64,000 nt of DNA from the NCBI GenBank assembly GCA_963783965.1, contig CAWAPQ010000002.1:248001-312000 (forward strand), in the 5' to 3' direction. A program made the position numbers and the translations under genes. This DNA comes from Bog-473 sp963783965 (GTDB taxonomy: Bacteria; Actinomycetota; Acidimicrobiia; Acidimicrobiales; RAAP-2). Under the pieces are notes generated by a model, which did no database searches, was not told the origin of the DNA, and saw nothing but the letters and a program-made list of their open reading frames with translations. Below, piece after piece: positions 33,961-42,900 of the stretch (positions are counted from its first letter, which is position 1; each line of letters begins with the position of its first letter).

Positions 33961-34851
33961 GTGCAGACCGTGGTCACAGGCAGTCCCCATGATCCCCTCG
34001 ACGACCTCCGCCCGCTTCCCCTTCCAGCGTGGGAATCGCGCGGATCGTTCCAGGACATCCGCTACGACGTGGCGGAGGGCATCGCAAAGCTGACGATCTG
34101 TCGCCCGGAGCGCAGGAACGCCTTCCGTCCGCAGACGCTCTTCGAGCTCACCGACGCCTTCACCATGGCGCGGGACGACCCGGACGTGGGCGCCATCATC
34201 TTGTGCGGGGAAGGTCCCGACGCATTCTGCTCGGGCGGCGACCAGAAGATCCGGGGCGACGACGGCTACATCGGTGACGACGAGGTCGCCCAGCGCGGCA
34301 TCGGCCGTCTCAACGTCCTCGATCTCCAGATCCTGATGCGCCGGATCCCCAAGCCGATCGTGGCCATGATCGCCGGGTACGCCATCGGCGGCGGGCACAT
34401 CCTGCACCTGGTCTGTGACATCTCCATCGCGGCGGACAACGCGCGATTCGGTCAGACGGGCCCGAAGGTCGGGAGCTTCGACGGAGGGTACGGCTCCTCC
34501 ATCCTCGCCCGCACCATCGGGCTCAAGCGGGCGAAGGAGGTGTGGTTCCTTTGCCGTCAGTACGGGGCGGAGCAAGCCCTCGACTGGGGACTCGTCAATA
34601 CCGTGGTCCCGCTGGACGATCTGGAGCGTGAGACCGTGGCCTGGTGCCGCCAGATGCTCACGCTCTCCCCGATAGCGTTGCGCATGATCAAGGCGGGCAT
34701 GAACGCGGCCGACGACGGCCTCGCCGGTGTGCAGCAGTTGGCGGGCGACGCCACCATGCTCTTCTACATGACCGAGGAGGGGCAGGAGGGCCGCAACGCC
34801 TTCGTGGAGCACAGAGCACCCGACTTCTCGCGCTTCCCGCGTCGCCCATGA
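33961..34851 (+). CDS. menB: 1,4-dihydroxy-2-naphthoyl-CoA synthase MenB
   Basis: A 296-aa crotonase-fold enzyme that cyclises o-succinylbenzoyl-CoA. 'YDVAEGIAKLTICRPERRNAFRPQT', 'GEGPDAFCSGGDQKIRGDDGYIGDD', 'GYAIGGGHILHLVCDISIAADNARFGQTGPKVGSFDGGYGSS' (region 140-181) and 'EEGQEGRNAFVEHRAPDFSRF' are MenB-specific, including the GYxGDD loop and the Asp/Tyr-containing C-terminal helix. GTG 33961 is the start; the gene diverges from menE with almost no space between, so their promoters must overlap coding sequence or lie within it. The stop overlaps the true menA ATG (ATGA). Confidence 0.94.
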   Translation: MQTVVTGSPHDPLDDLRPLPLPAWESRGSFQDIRYDVAEGIAKLTICRPERRNAFRPQTLFELTDAFTMARDDPDVGAIILCGEGPDAFCSGGDQKIRGDDGYIGDDEVAQRGIGRLNVLDLQILMRRIPKPIVAMIAGYAIGGGHILHLVCDISIAADNARFGQTGPKVGSFDGGYGSSILARTIGLKRAKEVWFLCRQYGAEQALDWGLVNTVVPLDDLERETVAWCRQMLTLSPIALRMIKAGMNAADDGLAGVQQLAGDATMLFYMTEEGQEGRNAFVEHRAPDFSRFPRRP

Positions 34852-35830
34852 GCCCACCGCTCAAGCTGTGGGTGGCCGGCGCGCGCCCCGCACCCTTCCG
34901 GCCGCCGTCGTGCCGGTCGTCGTCGGCACGGCGGCGGGCTACCTGTCGAGTGGGCGCTTCGTGGTCACGACGCCCCAGATCTCCAGCTCGTGTCATGCGA
35001 CAGTGTGTGCGAGCTTCGACCGCCAGGTGTCATGGCTGAACGCCCTCCTGGCGTTGATCGTGGCGCTCGGCATTCAGATCGGGACCAACTACGTCAACGA
35101 CTATGCCGACGGGGTGCGCGGGACCGACGAGCACCGCGTCGGCCCCGTTCGGCTCGTGGCGGGCAAGCTGGCCACGGTGCGGGAGGTCAAGATCGCGGCC
35201 CTGATCGCCTTCGGCATCGCCGGACTGGCCGGCCTGGGCCTGGCCGCCCGGGTCACCTGGTGGCTCGTGCCGCTCGGCCTGGTCTGCGGCATCGCGGGGT
35301 GGGCGTACACCGGGGGCCCCCGACCCTACGGGTACCTCGGCTTTGGCGAGCTCTTCGTCTTCGTCTTCTTCGGCCTCGTGGCCACGGCGGGGTCGGCCTA
35401 TGTGCAACACGCGCCGTTCGTCATCTCCCTGGCCGGGCACCTCTTCACCTACCGCTACGACTGGTGGTTCCTGTTCTGGGCCGGGGTGCCGGTGGGCCTG
35501 CTGGCTGCCGCGCTGCTGCAGGCCAACAATCTGCGTGACATCGCGACGGACACCGAGTCGGGAAAGAAGACGCTGGCGGTCCGGCTCGGACGCAAACGCG
35601 CCGGGCTGTTCTACTGCTTCACCCTGATGGGCGTGGCGCTCTCCATCGGGGTCCTGTCGAGCTACCGGCCCTGGGCCCTCCTGGCGCTGTTGGCACTCCC
35701 GCTGGCCATCGCACCGCTGCGTCTGGCCCTCAGTGACGAAGGGGGGCGGGCCCTCCTGCCCATGTTGGGGACGACGTCGCGCCTACAGATCCTGGCCGGA
35801 GTGCTCCTGGCGATCGGGCTGGTCCTGTGA
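34848..35830 (+). CDS. menA: 1,4-dihydroxy-2-naphthoate polyprenyltransferase MenA (frame break near N-terminus)
   Basis: UbiA-type membrane prenyltransferase of about 327 aa that attaches the polyprenyl tail to DHNA. The main frame has 'RTLPAAVVPVVVGTAAGYL', the Asp-rich motif 'QIGTNYVNDYADGVRGTDEHRVGPVRLVAG' (region about 76-105), 'LLQANNLRDIATDTESGKKTLAVRLG' and nine hydrophobic segments. The natural start is ATG 34848 ('MSPPLKLWVAGARP'), which overlaps the menB stop. That frame and the main frame meet at CCCC 34886-34889: one more C would read 'GARPRTLPAAVV', the expected MenA N-terminus. Without it the main frame could start only at a GTG at 34868. Confidence 0.88.
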
Positions 35831-35849
35831 GGCGACGTCCGCCAACGCT

Positions 35850-36635
35850 TCACGTGGGGCCGGGCTCGACCGCGTCGAGCCAGTGACCCACCATCCGAGC
35901 GGCCTGCTCGGGCTGTGCCAGGTGCACGGCGTGGCCCCCTCCCGGGACCAAGGATGCGACCCCGTGCGGCACAAGCCGGGCCACGCGCAGTGCATGCGAG
36001 GCGAAGCGGGTGTCGTCCGAACCGGCCAGAGCCAGGACGGGAGCGGAAAGCGTCGGCAGGAGGTCCCACAAGGGCTCCTGTGTACCGGCCCCGCACAGGC
36101 GCAGGCTGGAGGCCAGCCCTTCCGCAGTGTTGCGGAGTCGTTCAGCGCGCTGGGCCGCGTCACCGGACGCGAGCCGGGCGAAGAGGGGACCCCGCAGCCA
36201 GGAGTCGACGAAGTGGGCGACGTCACCGGAGGTCTCCAGCTCCTCGGCCATGACGTCGTCGGACCGGCGACGGCGTGCCCGTTCGTCCGGGTCCTCAATT
36301 CCCGCGGTCACACCGATGTAGACGACGCCCCGCAAGGGCAGGCCCGCACCCAGCACCGCATGCAGGGCCACGCGAGCACCCAGCGAATACCCGAGCAGGG
36401 CGCACGGTGTCTCGCCGACCTGGGACCGCACCGCGTCGCCGACGAGCTCCGCCGCCGTCGGGAGGTCTGCCCGCACGGGGCCCGAGTCGCCGTGTCCGGG
36501 AAGGTCGATCGCCAGCAGGGTGTGCGACTCGGCCAGCAGGTCCCCGAAGCGACCCCAGAGGCGACCCGTCTGGGTGAAGCCGTGCAAGAGGACGAGTGGC
36601 GGCCCCGCACCGCGCACGTCGACATGGAGTGGCAC
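35850..36635 (-). CDS. menH: Alpha/beta hydrolase, MenH-like
   Basis: A 261-aa alpha/beta hydrolase. 'PLVLLHGFTQTGRLWGRF' carries the oxyanion loop, 'AIDLPGHGDSG' follows, the nucleophile Ser is in 'LLGYSLGARVALHAVL', Asp in 'LALAGSDDTRF' and His in 'VPGGGHAVHLAQPEQAARMV'. This layout and its place between menA and menD fit MenH, which releases pyruvate to form SHCHC. The call as MenH rests on context; other hydrolases share the fold. GTG 36635 lies five bases from the divergent menD ATG. Confidence 0.83.
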   Translation of the reverse strand: MPLHVDVRGAGPPLVLLHGFTQTGRLWGRFGDLLAESHTLLAIDLPGHGDSGPVRADLPTAAELVGDAVRSQVGETPCALLGYSLGARVALHAVLGAGLPLRGVVYIGVTAGIEDPDERARRRRSDDVMAEELETSGDVAHFVDSWLRGPLFARLASGDAAQRAERLRNTAEGLASSLRLCGAGTQEPLWDLLPTLSAPVLALAGSDDTRFASHALRVARLVPHGVASLVPGGGHAVHLAQPEQAARMVGHWLDAVEPGPT

Positions 36636-36640
36636 GTCGC

Positions 36641-38317
36641 ATGAGCGTACAGGCCACCTTCAGCGCCACCCTGGTGGACGAATGGGTCCTCCTCGGGGTC
36701 ACCGACGCGGTCATCTGCGCGGGTTCCCGTTCGACGCCGTTGGCCCTGCCTCTGGCGGAGCGGCTGCGGATCCACGTCCGCCTCGACGAGCGCAGTGCGG
36801 GCTTCTTCGCCCTGGGGTTGGCGATGGCGACCGGAAGACCCCCCATCATCTGCGTGACGAGCGGCACTGCCGCGGCCGAACTGCACCCGGCCGTCGTCGA
36901 GGCGCACCACGCCGGAGTCCCGCTCATCGTCTGCACGGCGGACCGGCCGCCCGAACTGCATCACACCGGTGCGCCGCAGTCCATTGAGCAGAACGGCCTG
37001 TTCGGGGCGGCGACCCGTTGGTCGTTCGCGCCGGGTGTCGCAGCCCAGGGTCAGGAGGAGACCTGGCGGCCGCTCGCGGTCCGGGCCTTCGAAGAGGCGG
37101 TGCACGGGATCCACGGCCCGGGTCCGGTGCATCTCAATCTGGAGTTCCGCGAGCCGCTGACCGGGGTGTCGGCCCCCCTTCCCGCCCGCCACGGTCCGAA
37201 GGTGATCAGCCGGCGCCGCGATGGGACGGACGGGGCCGGCGGCACCACAGTCGAACCCCTAGGGGGGCGGGGGATGATCATTGCGGGGGGCCCGTGGTCG
37301 CAGCGGGCGGACGCTGCCCGCGTGGGTGCACTCGCCGACAAGTTGGGCTGGCCTGTCCTGGCCGACCCACTCTCGGGCAGCCGGCTGGAGGGGGCGATCG
37401 CCGCCGCCGACGCCATCGTCCGCACGGAGCCCCCGGTTCCCGAGTGCATCGTGCTGCTCGGCGCGCCGTGGCTCTCGCGGGCCCTCGGGACATTCGTTTC
37501 GGACGCGTCCGCCGCCGGTGCACGGATTGTCGTCGTCGATCCCCTCCGACGGTGGGCCGATCCGCTGCGGGTTGCGACGGAGTTCCACCACTGCGAGGTC
37601 GATCAGTGGCTCGACGCCGCCAACGCGACGGCGACACCGTCGGATCCGGACTGGCTCGACTCGTGGCACGAGCGCGAGACGAAGGCGCAGAACGCCATCG
37701 CCGAAGTCCTGGGGGCCGACCTGAGCGAGCCACTCGTGGCCCGCGTGGTCCACCGCTACGCAGCCGAGACCGCTGCGACCCTCCTTGTGGCGGCCTCCAT
37801 GCCGATCCGGGACCTCGAGTGGTACGCCGAAGCCACCCCGAGGCCACCGCGGGTTCTGGCCAACCGGGGGGCGAACGGGATCGACGGCGTGGTGTCGACC
37901 GCGCTGGGGGTGGCGGCGTCGGGCGGCGGAAGCGGACAGGGCGCCCGCACCGTGGCGCTCCTGGGCGACCTGACCTTCCTGCACGATGTCTCGGGACTGG
38001 TCAACCTTCCGGAGTCCGACTGCACCTTCGTGGTGCTCGACAACGGCGGGGGAGGAATCTTCTCCTTCCTGCCCCAGGCGACCTCGGTCGAGTCGGGGAT
38101 GTTCGAGCAGCTCTTTGGTACCCCGCCCACCAGTGACATCGGCGCGGTCGCGCGCGGATTCGGACTGTCAGTGCACGACGTCGCGGACCTGTCCCAGCTC
38201 GAGTCTGCCTTGGCCGCGCCGACGCCCGCGCTCGTCCGGGTCAAGGTGCCCGACCGAGCGCAGAACGTCGCGCTGCACGATGCCATCAACCAGGCGGTCC
38301 GTCTCGCGCTGCAGTAG
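36641..38317 (+). CDS. menD: SEPHCHC synthase MenD
   Basis: A 558-aa thiamine-diphosphate enzyme that joins 2-oxoglutarate to isochorismate, the first committed menaquinone step. 'ATFSATLVDEWVLLGVTDAVICAGSRSTPLALPLA' (region 4-38), 'RLDERSAGFFALGLA', 'TSGTAAAELHPAVVEAHHAGVPLIVCTADRPPELHHTGAPQSIEQ' (region about 76-120), and the ThDP fold 'ALLGDLTFLHDVSGLV' with 'VVLDNGGGGIFSFLP' are clear MenD motifs. A Gly-rich insert lies near residue 200. The final 32 bases overlap, tail to tail, the HNH gene on the other strand. Confidence 0.94.
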   Translation: MSVQATFSATLVDEWVLLGVTDAVICAGSRSTPLALPLAERLRIHVRLDERSAGFFALGLAMATGRPPIICVTSGTAAAELHPAVVEAHHAGVPLIVCTADRPPELHHTGAPQSIEQNGLFGAATRWSFAPGVAAQGQEETWRPLAVRAFEEAVHGIHGPGPVHLNLEFREPLTGVSAPLPARHGPKVISRRRDGTDGAGGTTVEPLGGRGMIIAGGPWSQRADAARVGALADKLGWPVLADPLSGSRLEGAIAAADAIVRTEPPVPECIVLLGAPWLSRALGTFVSDASAAGARIVVVDPLRRWADPLRVATEFHHCEVDQWLDAANATATPSDPDWLDSWHERETKAQNAIAEVLGADLSEPLVARVVHRYAAETAATLLVAASMPIRDLEWYAEATPRPPRVLANRGANGIDGVVSTALGVAASGGGSGQGARTVALLGDLTFLHDVSGLVNLPESDCTFVVLDNGGGGIFSFLPQATSVESGMFEQLFGTPPTSDIGAVARGFGLSVHDVADLSQLESALAAPTPALVRVKVPDRAQNVALHDAINQAVRLALQ

Positions 38318-39539
38318 GAGTCGGAGAGGGGGTTGAGGTCGAACGTCGCCCCGTCGGGCTCTGGAAGGTGAGCTCGACATTGGCGTTGCCGACGATCTTC
38401 CATCCCATCTCGTGGACGCAGCGATGATGCTGATCGCACAGCTCCACGAGGTTGTCGACATCCGTGAGCCCGCCATCGACCCAGTGTCGGACATGGTGCA
38501 CGTCGGTGAACTCGGTGTGCGTGCAGCCGGGGAAGCGACAGCCCTTGTCGCGGCGCCTGATCTCCAGTCGCTGGGCGTTGCTGGGGTCCCGCCGTGTCCG
38601 TCCCAGGTTGAGGGCGCGGCCATCGGCCCCGTCCGCTGAGACCAGGACTTTGGCGTCGCAGGCGAGACGGCGGGCGACCTCTCTCGAGACAGGACCCAGG
38701 ACATCGAGCTCGGCAGCTCCGTCGCCTCCCGCCAGGAAGGTCATGTCGGCGTGGACGACAACGGTGGGGCGGTTGCGCCGCGCGCCGCCCGCTTGCGCGG
38801 AGCCCGGGGTCGCGACGGACCCATTTTCCTTTCCGGTCGTATCGGCCTTGCAGACGGAGACCAGGGCGTCCGCCATGCGTTGGTCGAAGGGTGTGCGATC
38901 TCGACCGCTGCGCGTGGCTCGGGCAATGAGAGAACGCTTGACGACGAGGTACTGGTCGTCCGGAAGCGTGCCGGTCAGTGTTCGACGTCGATCGTCGAAG
39001 CGGAGGGATCGCCGGGCATAGGAGCCCGTCGACTGCTCGTCGGACTGGTTCCGCGTGGCCAGCGCGAGCTCCCGGACCTGCTTGGCCGACCAGTGCGTGG
39101 CCTGTTCGGCCAACCGGGCGTCCGTCTCGGGCTTGGCCACTTCGACGAGTGGCTTCACCTGGTCAAAGGAGAGCTTTCCTTGCGACAGCGCATCGGCGAT
39201 CTTGGGGAGGGAGGGGAGCTTGGCCGCCGCGGTCACCCACTCGCGCGCCGTGGCGGCGGAGACGGCACACCGCTGCACGAGCCAGGCCACCATGGAGGTG
39301 GCGCCATCGACCCGCCAGGCCCGTCGCCGATCCAGTTCGGCCACCGCCGCCAGGAGCTGGCTCTGGTGCGCGGAGATCGCCCGGTGGTGCTGGGTGACGC
39401 TCGATACGAGCGCCTCGGTTCGCCGCGACACCGAGGCGGGGCGGGGTCCGTCTTTGAGGAGGGAGGGTGCCATGCGGAGGATGAACGGTCGCTCCATGGC
39501 GCCGGGTGCGGCAGTGACCCACAACGCCGGGTGGCACAT
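38286..39539 (-). CDS. HNH endonuclease of the DUF222/13E12-repeat type
   Basis: A 417-aa protein. A helical N-terminal part resembling DUF222 ('LLAAVAELDRRRAW', 'MVAWLVQRCAVSAATAREWV', 'LSFDQVKPLVEVAKPET') is followed by 'PTVVVHADMTFLAGGDG' and a C-terminal HNH domain: 'CRFPGCTHTEFTDVHHVRHWVDGGLTDVDNLVELCDQHH' (region about 335-373), with metal-binding Cys and His. These proteins are numerous, mobile-looking and of unknown role in actinobacteria. Three in-frame ATGs (39539, 39497, 39473) could be the start. Its 3' end overlaps menD by 32 bases in the convergent sense. Confidence 0.87.
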   Translation of the reverse strand: MCHPALWVTAAPGAMERPFILRMAPSLLKDGPRPASVSRRTEALVSSVTQHHRAISAHQSQLLAAVAELDRRRAWRVDGATSMVAWLVQRCAVSAATAREWVTAAAKLPSLPKIADALSQGKLSFDQVKPLVEVAKPETDARLAEQATHWSAKQVRELALATRNQSDEQSTGSYARRSLRFDDRRRTLTGTLPDDQYLVVKRSLIARATRSGRDRTPFDQRMADALVSVCKADTTGKENGSVATPGSAQAGGARRNRPTVVVHADMTFLAGGDGAAELDVLGPVSREVARRLACDAKVLVSADGADGRALNLGRTRRDPSNAQRLEIRRRDKGCRFPGCTHTEFTDVHHVRHWVDGGLTDVDNLVELCDQHHRCVHEMGWKIVGNANVELTFQSPTGRRSTSTPSPTPTAARDGPPG

Positions 39540-39569
39540 GCTCGGGATCGTTCGGGATCCGGGGTTCGC

Positions 39570-41033
39570 TCACCGATAACGGTCGGCCGGCACCCACTCT
39601 CCGTGACTGCGCACGGGCAAGCGGGCCGGCAGATGGATCACCGCCTCCGGGCTGCGCCGGCCCAAGGAGGAGGCGTCGAGGACGCAAATGTCGCTCCCGC
39701 CGCGGTTGACATCGTCGACAACGGTGAGCAGCCAGCCCTCGTCGTCGCGGTGCCCGTCCACGGCGCGGACGAACAGCGGCTCGCTGGGCGTGCGCCCGGG
39801 ACCCGGACTCCACGACGCGACCTCGTCCCGGACGAAGTCGAACTTCAGCAAGCCGACCGGGGAGGCCTCCCTGGTCCAGCGGTCGGGATGGCGCGTCCCC
39901 GCTCCCCATGATGGTGGAATCTCCTCCCAGGCGGTCTCGAGGGAGTAGCCGTACCGAAACGGGGCGCCTTCGCACAACGCGTCCATCCGTGGATACTCGA
40001 CGAAGCGCTCATCGACCTGCGTCCGCTCGACCCGATCGCCCGCAATGCGCCACCGCTCCAGCACACCGAGCGTCCCCCCGATTCCGGAGAGGGCGATGCC
40101 GGCCGGCCCGACGACGGAGACCGAGAGGTCCACGGGCTGCCCGGCCTCGGGCGCGCCGTAGCAGCAGACGAAGAGGACGATGGACCCGTCTGGCTCATCG
40201 GACGCCCCGAGGACATGCGTCACCAGGCAAGGGTCGAGTCGGATCCACTGCACGGCGGCGGACCCACCGGTTCACCGGCAGCGGGCCCATGACCACCTCG
40301 CGGCACCACGCCGATCCACCCTTCGGCACCGGGCACCCACCCGAACGGCACGGCATCGGCACCGCCGTGCCGCGCCGGCAGACGCGTTGTCGGCGACTCA
40401 ATGAACACCACATGCCCCGCCGTGACACCGATGTCGTGCTGCCAGGTCTCCCGCTCCAATTCCACCGATTGGGCCGACCGCAGCGCTCCCGCCGCGTCCC
40501 ACTCACCGATGCGCAGGAAAATGCCGTCGCTCTCGTCGTCGCCCGCGCCGCCCGTCGCCACCGCCCCCACCCTCCACCCCGAACAGGACGCGGCCGCCAT
40601 CGACAGCCAGCCGGTGGACGTGCGATGCGATCGGCACCGTCAATCCGCCACCGAATTCCTCCGGTTCGAGAAATCGCGAGTACTGCAGCGGGATCCCTGT
40701 CTCGGGGAGGGCGAGGAGCGACCCGGCGTGCCAGAAGACTCCGGCATCGGCATCTGACTCTTGACGCTGATACCAGACCGCCCGGCCGTCCCGGATCTCC
40801 ATGGCGTGCAGGGCGCCGGCCACACCGGCGGCACCCGCCGCGCCGTCAGGACCGCCCGAATCGGGGCCACCGTCGTTGTCGCCCGCGACCGCACCACCGT
40901 CGACAGGCAACCCGGCACCACCGTCGGCCCCCCACGGCCATGCCGGCCCCACCCGGAACAGGGTGCCTTGGAGGTCAGGCGGCAAGGTGCCCGACATCGG
41001 GAGCGGAAGCGCCCCGTTGCCCTCGCCGATCAC
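39570..41033 (-). pseudogene. Carotenoid oxygenase (RPE65 family), interrupted by two frame breaks
   Basis: Three reverse-strand frames together give one carotenoid cleavage dioxygenase of about 485 aa. N-terminal frame (41033 to about 40565): 'LPPDLQGTLFRVGP', 'ALHAMEIRDGRAVWYQRQ' and 'IASHVHRLAVDGGRVLFGVE'. Middle frame (to about 40265): 'ESVELERETWQHDIGVTAG'-like metal-ligand region (read 'ERETWQHDIGVTAGHVVF'). Last frame: 'RLDPCLVTHVLGASDEPDG', 'VLFVCCYGAPEAGQPVDL' and 'HLPARLPVRSHGEWVP' to the stop at 39570. The breaks sit at a GGGTGGGGG run near 40565-40575 and a GGG run at 40263-40265. Iron-binding His are largely present, so an intact gene with sequence errors is as likely as a true pseudogene. 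Confidence 0.75.
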
Positions 41034-41113
41034 GGGTGCCCCCGGTCATCTCGAGAAGCCCGTCGGAGACCCATGCGGCCAATCAACCTACCTGCGTATG
41101 GCAAAGTCGAGGC

Positions 41114-42385
41114 ATGCCCACGCTCTCGGAGGACCTCACCTTCCGCGGCCTGATCCACCAAATGACCGACACGGATCTCCCGAAGCGTTTCGACCAGCCT
41201 GGGCTCACCGTCTACGCCGGGTTCGACCCGTCGGCCGACAGCCTTCACGTGGGCAACCTGATGCAACTGTGCACGCTGCGCCGGTTCCAGGAAGCGGGCC
41301 ATCGGGCCATCTCTCTCGCCGGCGGCGGCACGGGCATGATCGGTGACCCGGGGGGCAAGCAGGACGAGCGCCAACTGCTCAGTCTCGAGACGATTGAGGG
41401 CTACCTGCAGGGCATCCGTCCCCAGCTGGGCCAGTTCCTCAATCTCGACGACGGGAGCGCCCTGCTGCTCAACAATGCGGACTGGCTCGGATCGCTCTCC
41501 ACGCTCGAATACCTGCGCGACGTGGGCAAGCACTTCACGGTCAACCAGATGGTGACCAAGGAGTCGGTCCGGAGCCGGTTCGATCGCCCGGATCAGGGGA
41601 TCTCCTACACGGAGTTCAGCTACATGCTGCTGCAGGCCTACGACTTCCTGCGGCTCCATCTCGACCACGGCTGCGACGTGCAGTTCGGTGGAAGTGACCA
41701 GTGGGGCAACATCACCATGGGCGTCGACTACATCCGTCGGGTCAGCGGCGACGAGGTGTGGGGCTTCACGACGCCACTCATGGTGAAGGCGGATGGGACG
41801 AAGTACGGCAAGACGGAGTCGGGGACCGTGTGGCTGGACCCCAGGCGGACCAGCCCCTTCGCCATGTACCAGTTCTTTCTCAACACGCCCGACGAGCAGG
41901 TGGGAGACCTGCTGCGGTTCTTGACCTTCCTCGAGCACGGCGACATCACCGAGCTCGACCGCCTGACGGCCGAGCAGCCACAGCGGCGGGAGGCCCAGAG
42001 GGCGCTGGCCCGGGCCGTGACCGGGCTCGTCCACGGTGACGCGGAGGTCGCCAAGTGCGAGGAGGCCTCGGCTGCACTCTTCGGCGTGGAGATCGCCGGC
42101 CTCAGCGAGGACATGCTGCTGGCCGTCACCGAGGATGCGCCGACCACGACGATCCCGAGGTCGGATCTCCTCGACGCAATCACCCTCGTCGATCTTCTCG
42201 AGCGCACCGGTCTGGTCAAGTCCAAGAAGGAAGCGCGGCGTACCGTCGAGCAGGGCGGCGCCTACGTCAACAACCTCCGGCAGACCGAAGACGGACGAAC
42301 CTTCGCGCCTGGCGATTTGCTCCATGACAGGTATCTCGTGCTCCGCAAAGGCAAAAAAGAGGTCCACATCGTCAAGGCCACATGA
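41114..42385 (+). CDS. tyrS: Tyrosyl-tRNA synthetase
   Basis: A 423-aa class I aminoacyl-tRNA synthetase. 'VYAGFDPSADSLHVGNLMQL' includes the HIGH-like HVGN, 'GGGTGMIGDPGGK', 'YTEFSYMLLQAYDFLRLH' and 'QFGGSDQWGNITMG' build the tyrosine pocket, and 'KADGTKYGKTESG' is the KMSKS-equivalent of the bacterial KFGKS group. The C-terminal S4-like domain has 'SKKEARRTVEQGGAYVNN'. ATG 41114 was chosen because the frame upstream is antisense to the carotenoid oxygenase. The stop overlaps the lipoprotein ATG. Confidence 0.96.
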   Translation: MPTLSEDLTFRGLIHQMTDTDLPKRFDQPGLTVYAGFDPSADSLHVGNLMQLCTLRRFQEAGHRAISLAGGGTGMIGDPGGKQDERQLLSLETIEGYLQGIRPQLGQFLNLDDGSALLLNNADWLGSLSTLEYLRDVGKHFTVNQMVTKESVRSRFDRPDQGISYTEFSYMLLQAYDFLRLHLDHGCDVQFGGSDQWGNITMGVDYIRRVSGDEVWGFTTPLMVKADGTKYGKTESGTVWLDPRRTSPFAMYQFFLNTPDEQVGDLLRFLTFLEHGDITELDRLTAEQPQRREAQRALARAVTGLVHGDAEVAKCEEASAALFGVEIAGLSEDMLLAVTEDAPTTTIPRSDLLDAITLVDLLERTGLVKSKKEARRTVEQGGAYVNNLRQTEDGRTFAPGDLLHDRYLVLRKGKKEVHIVKAT

Positions 42386-42900
42386 GGCGTCGCTTCCTCG
42401 TCCCGTCCCTCGTGCTCATCACCGGATGCGCCTTCACCCTGACCTCGTGTGCCGGCGCGGATCAGCGGGGCTCCGCCCCCCATCGGATGTCGGTCTGGGT
42501 CAGCGGCACCTCCCTCGGGGAGGACATCGGCACCCTCATCGCCGACAACGCCCGGGTACCCAAGGACGTGGCCAATGGGACGGGCGCCGTGCATGCGGCG
42601 TGTGGCACGCTCCTCAACGATGCCGAGATGGCCAACTCCAATCTGCCCTCACCCGACCCTGACGTGACCACCTTGCTGACCAAGGCCTACGGGCTCGAAG
42701 GCACCGCAGCGAACCAGTGTTACAACGCGGGCGCGACCAACAAGACGCTCCTGGCTCAATCCCAGCGCAACGCCATCAAGGCGGAGGCGCTCTACCAACA
42801 GGCCCTGCAGCGCATTCGGCAGATCGACGGGAAGACCCCGGTGACGACGACGACGTCAGGCAACTCCGGGAACTCGGGCGTTGGCGGGATCTTCGGATGA
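42382..42900 (+). CDS. Predicted lipoprotein of unknown function
   Basis: A 172-aa exported protein. A basic start and hydrophobic stretch lead to the lipobox 'LTSCAG', so lipidation at that Cys is expected. The mature part is mostly helical with conserved-looking Cys pairs ('HAACGTLLND', 'AANQCYNAG') and ends in a Thr/Ser/Gly-rich tail. I do not recognise the family. ATG 42382 overlaps the tyrS stop and its own TGA overlaps the next ATG, so it belongs to a tyrS operon. Confidence 0.78.
   Translation: MRRRFLVPSLVLITGCAFTLTSCAGADQRGSAPHRMSVWVSGTSLGEDIGTLIADNARVPKDVANGTGAVHAACGTLLNDAEMANSNLPSPDPDVTTLLTKAYGLEGTAANQCYNAGATNKTLLAQSQRNAIKAEALYQQALQRIRQIDGKTPVTTTTSGNSGNSGVGGIFG

Noticed and set aside
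38286..39539. HNH gene as an active homing endonuclease or mobile element
   Set aside because: It has no flanking repeats or interrupted target gene; DUF222-type HNH proteins are common chromosomal genes in actinobacteria.
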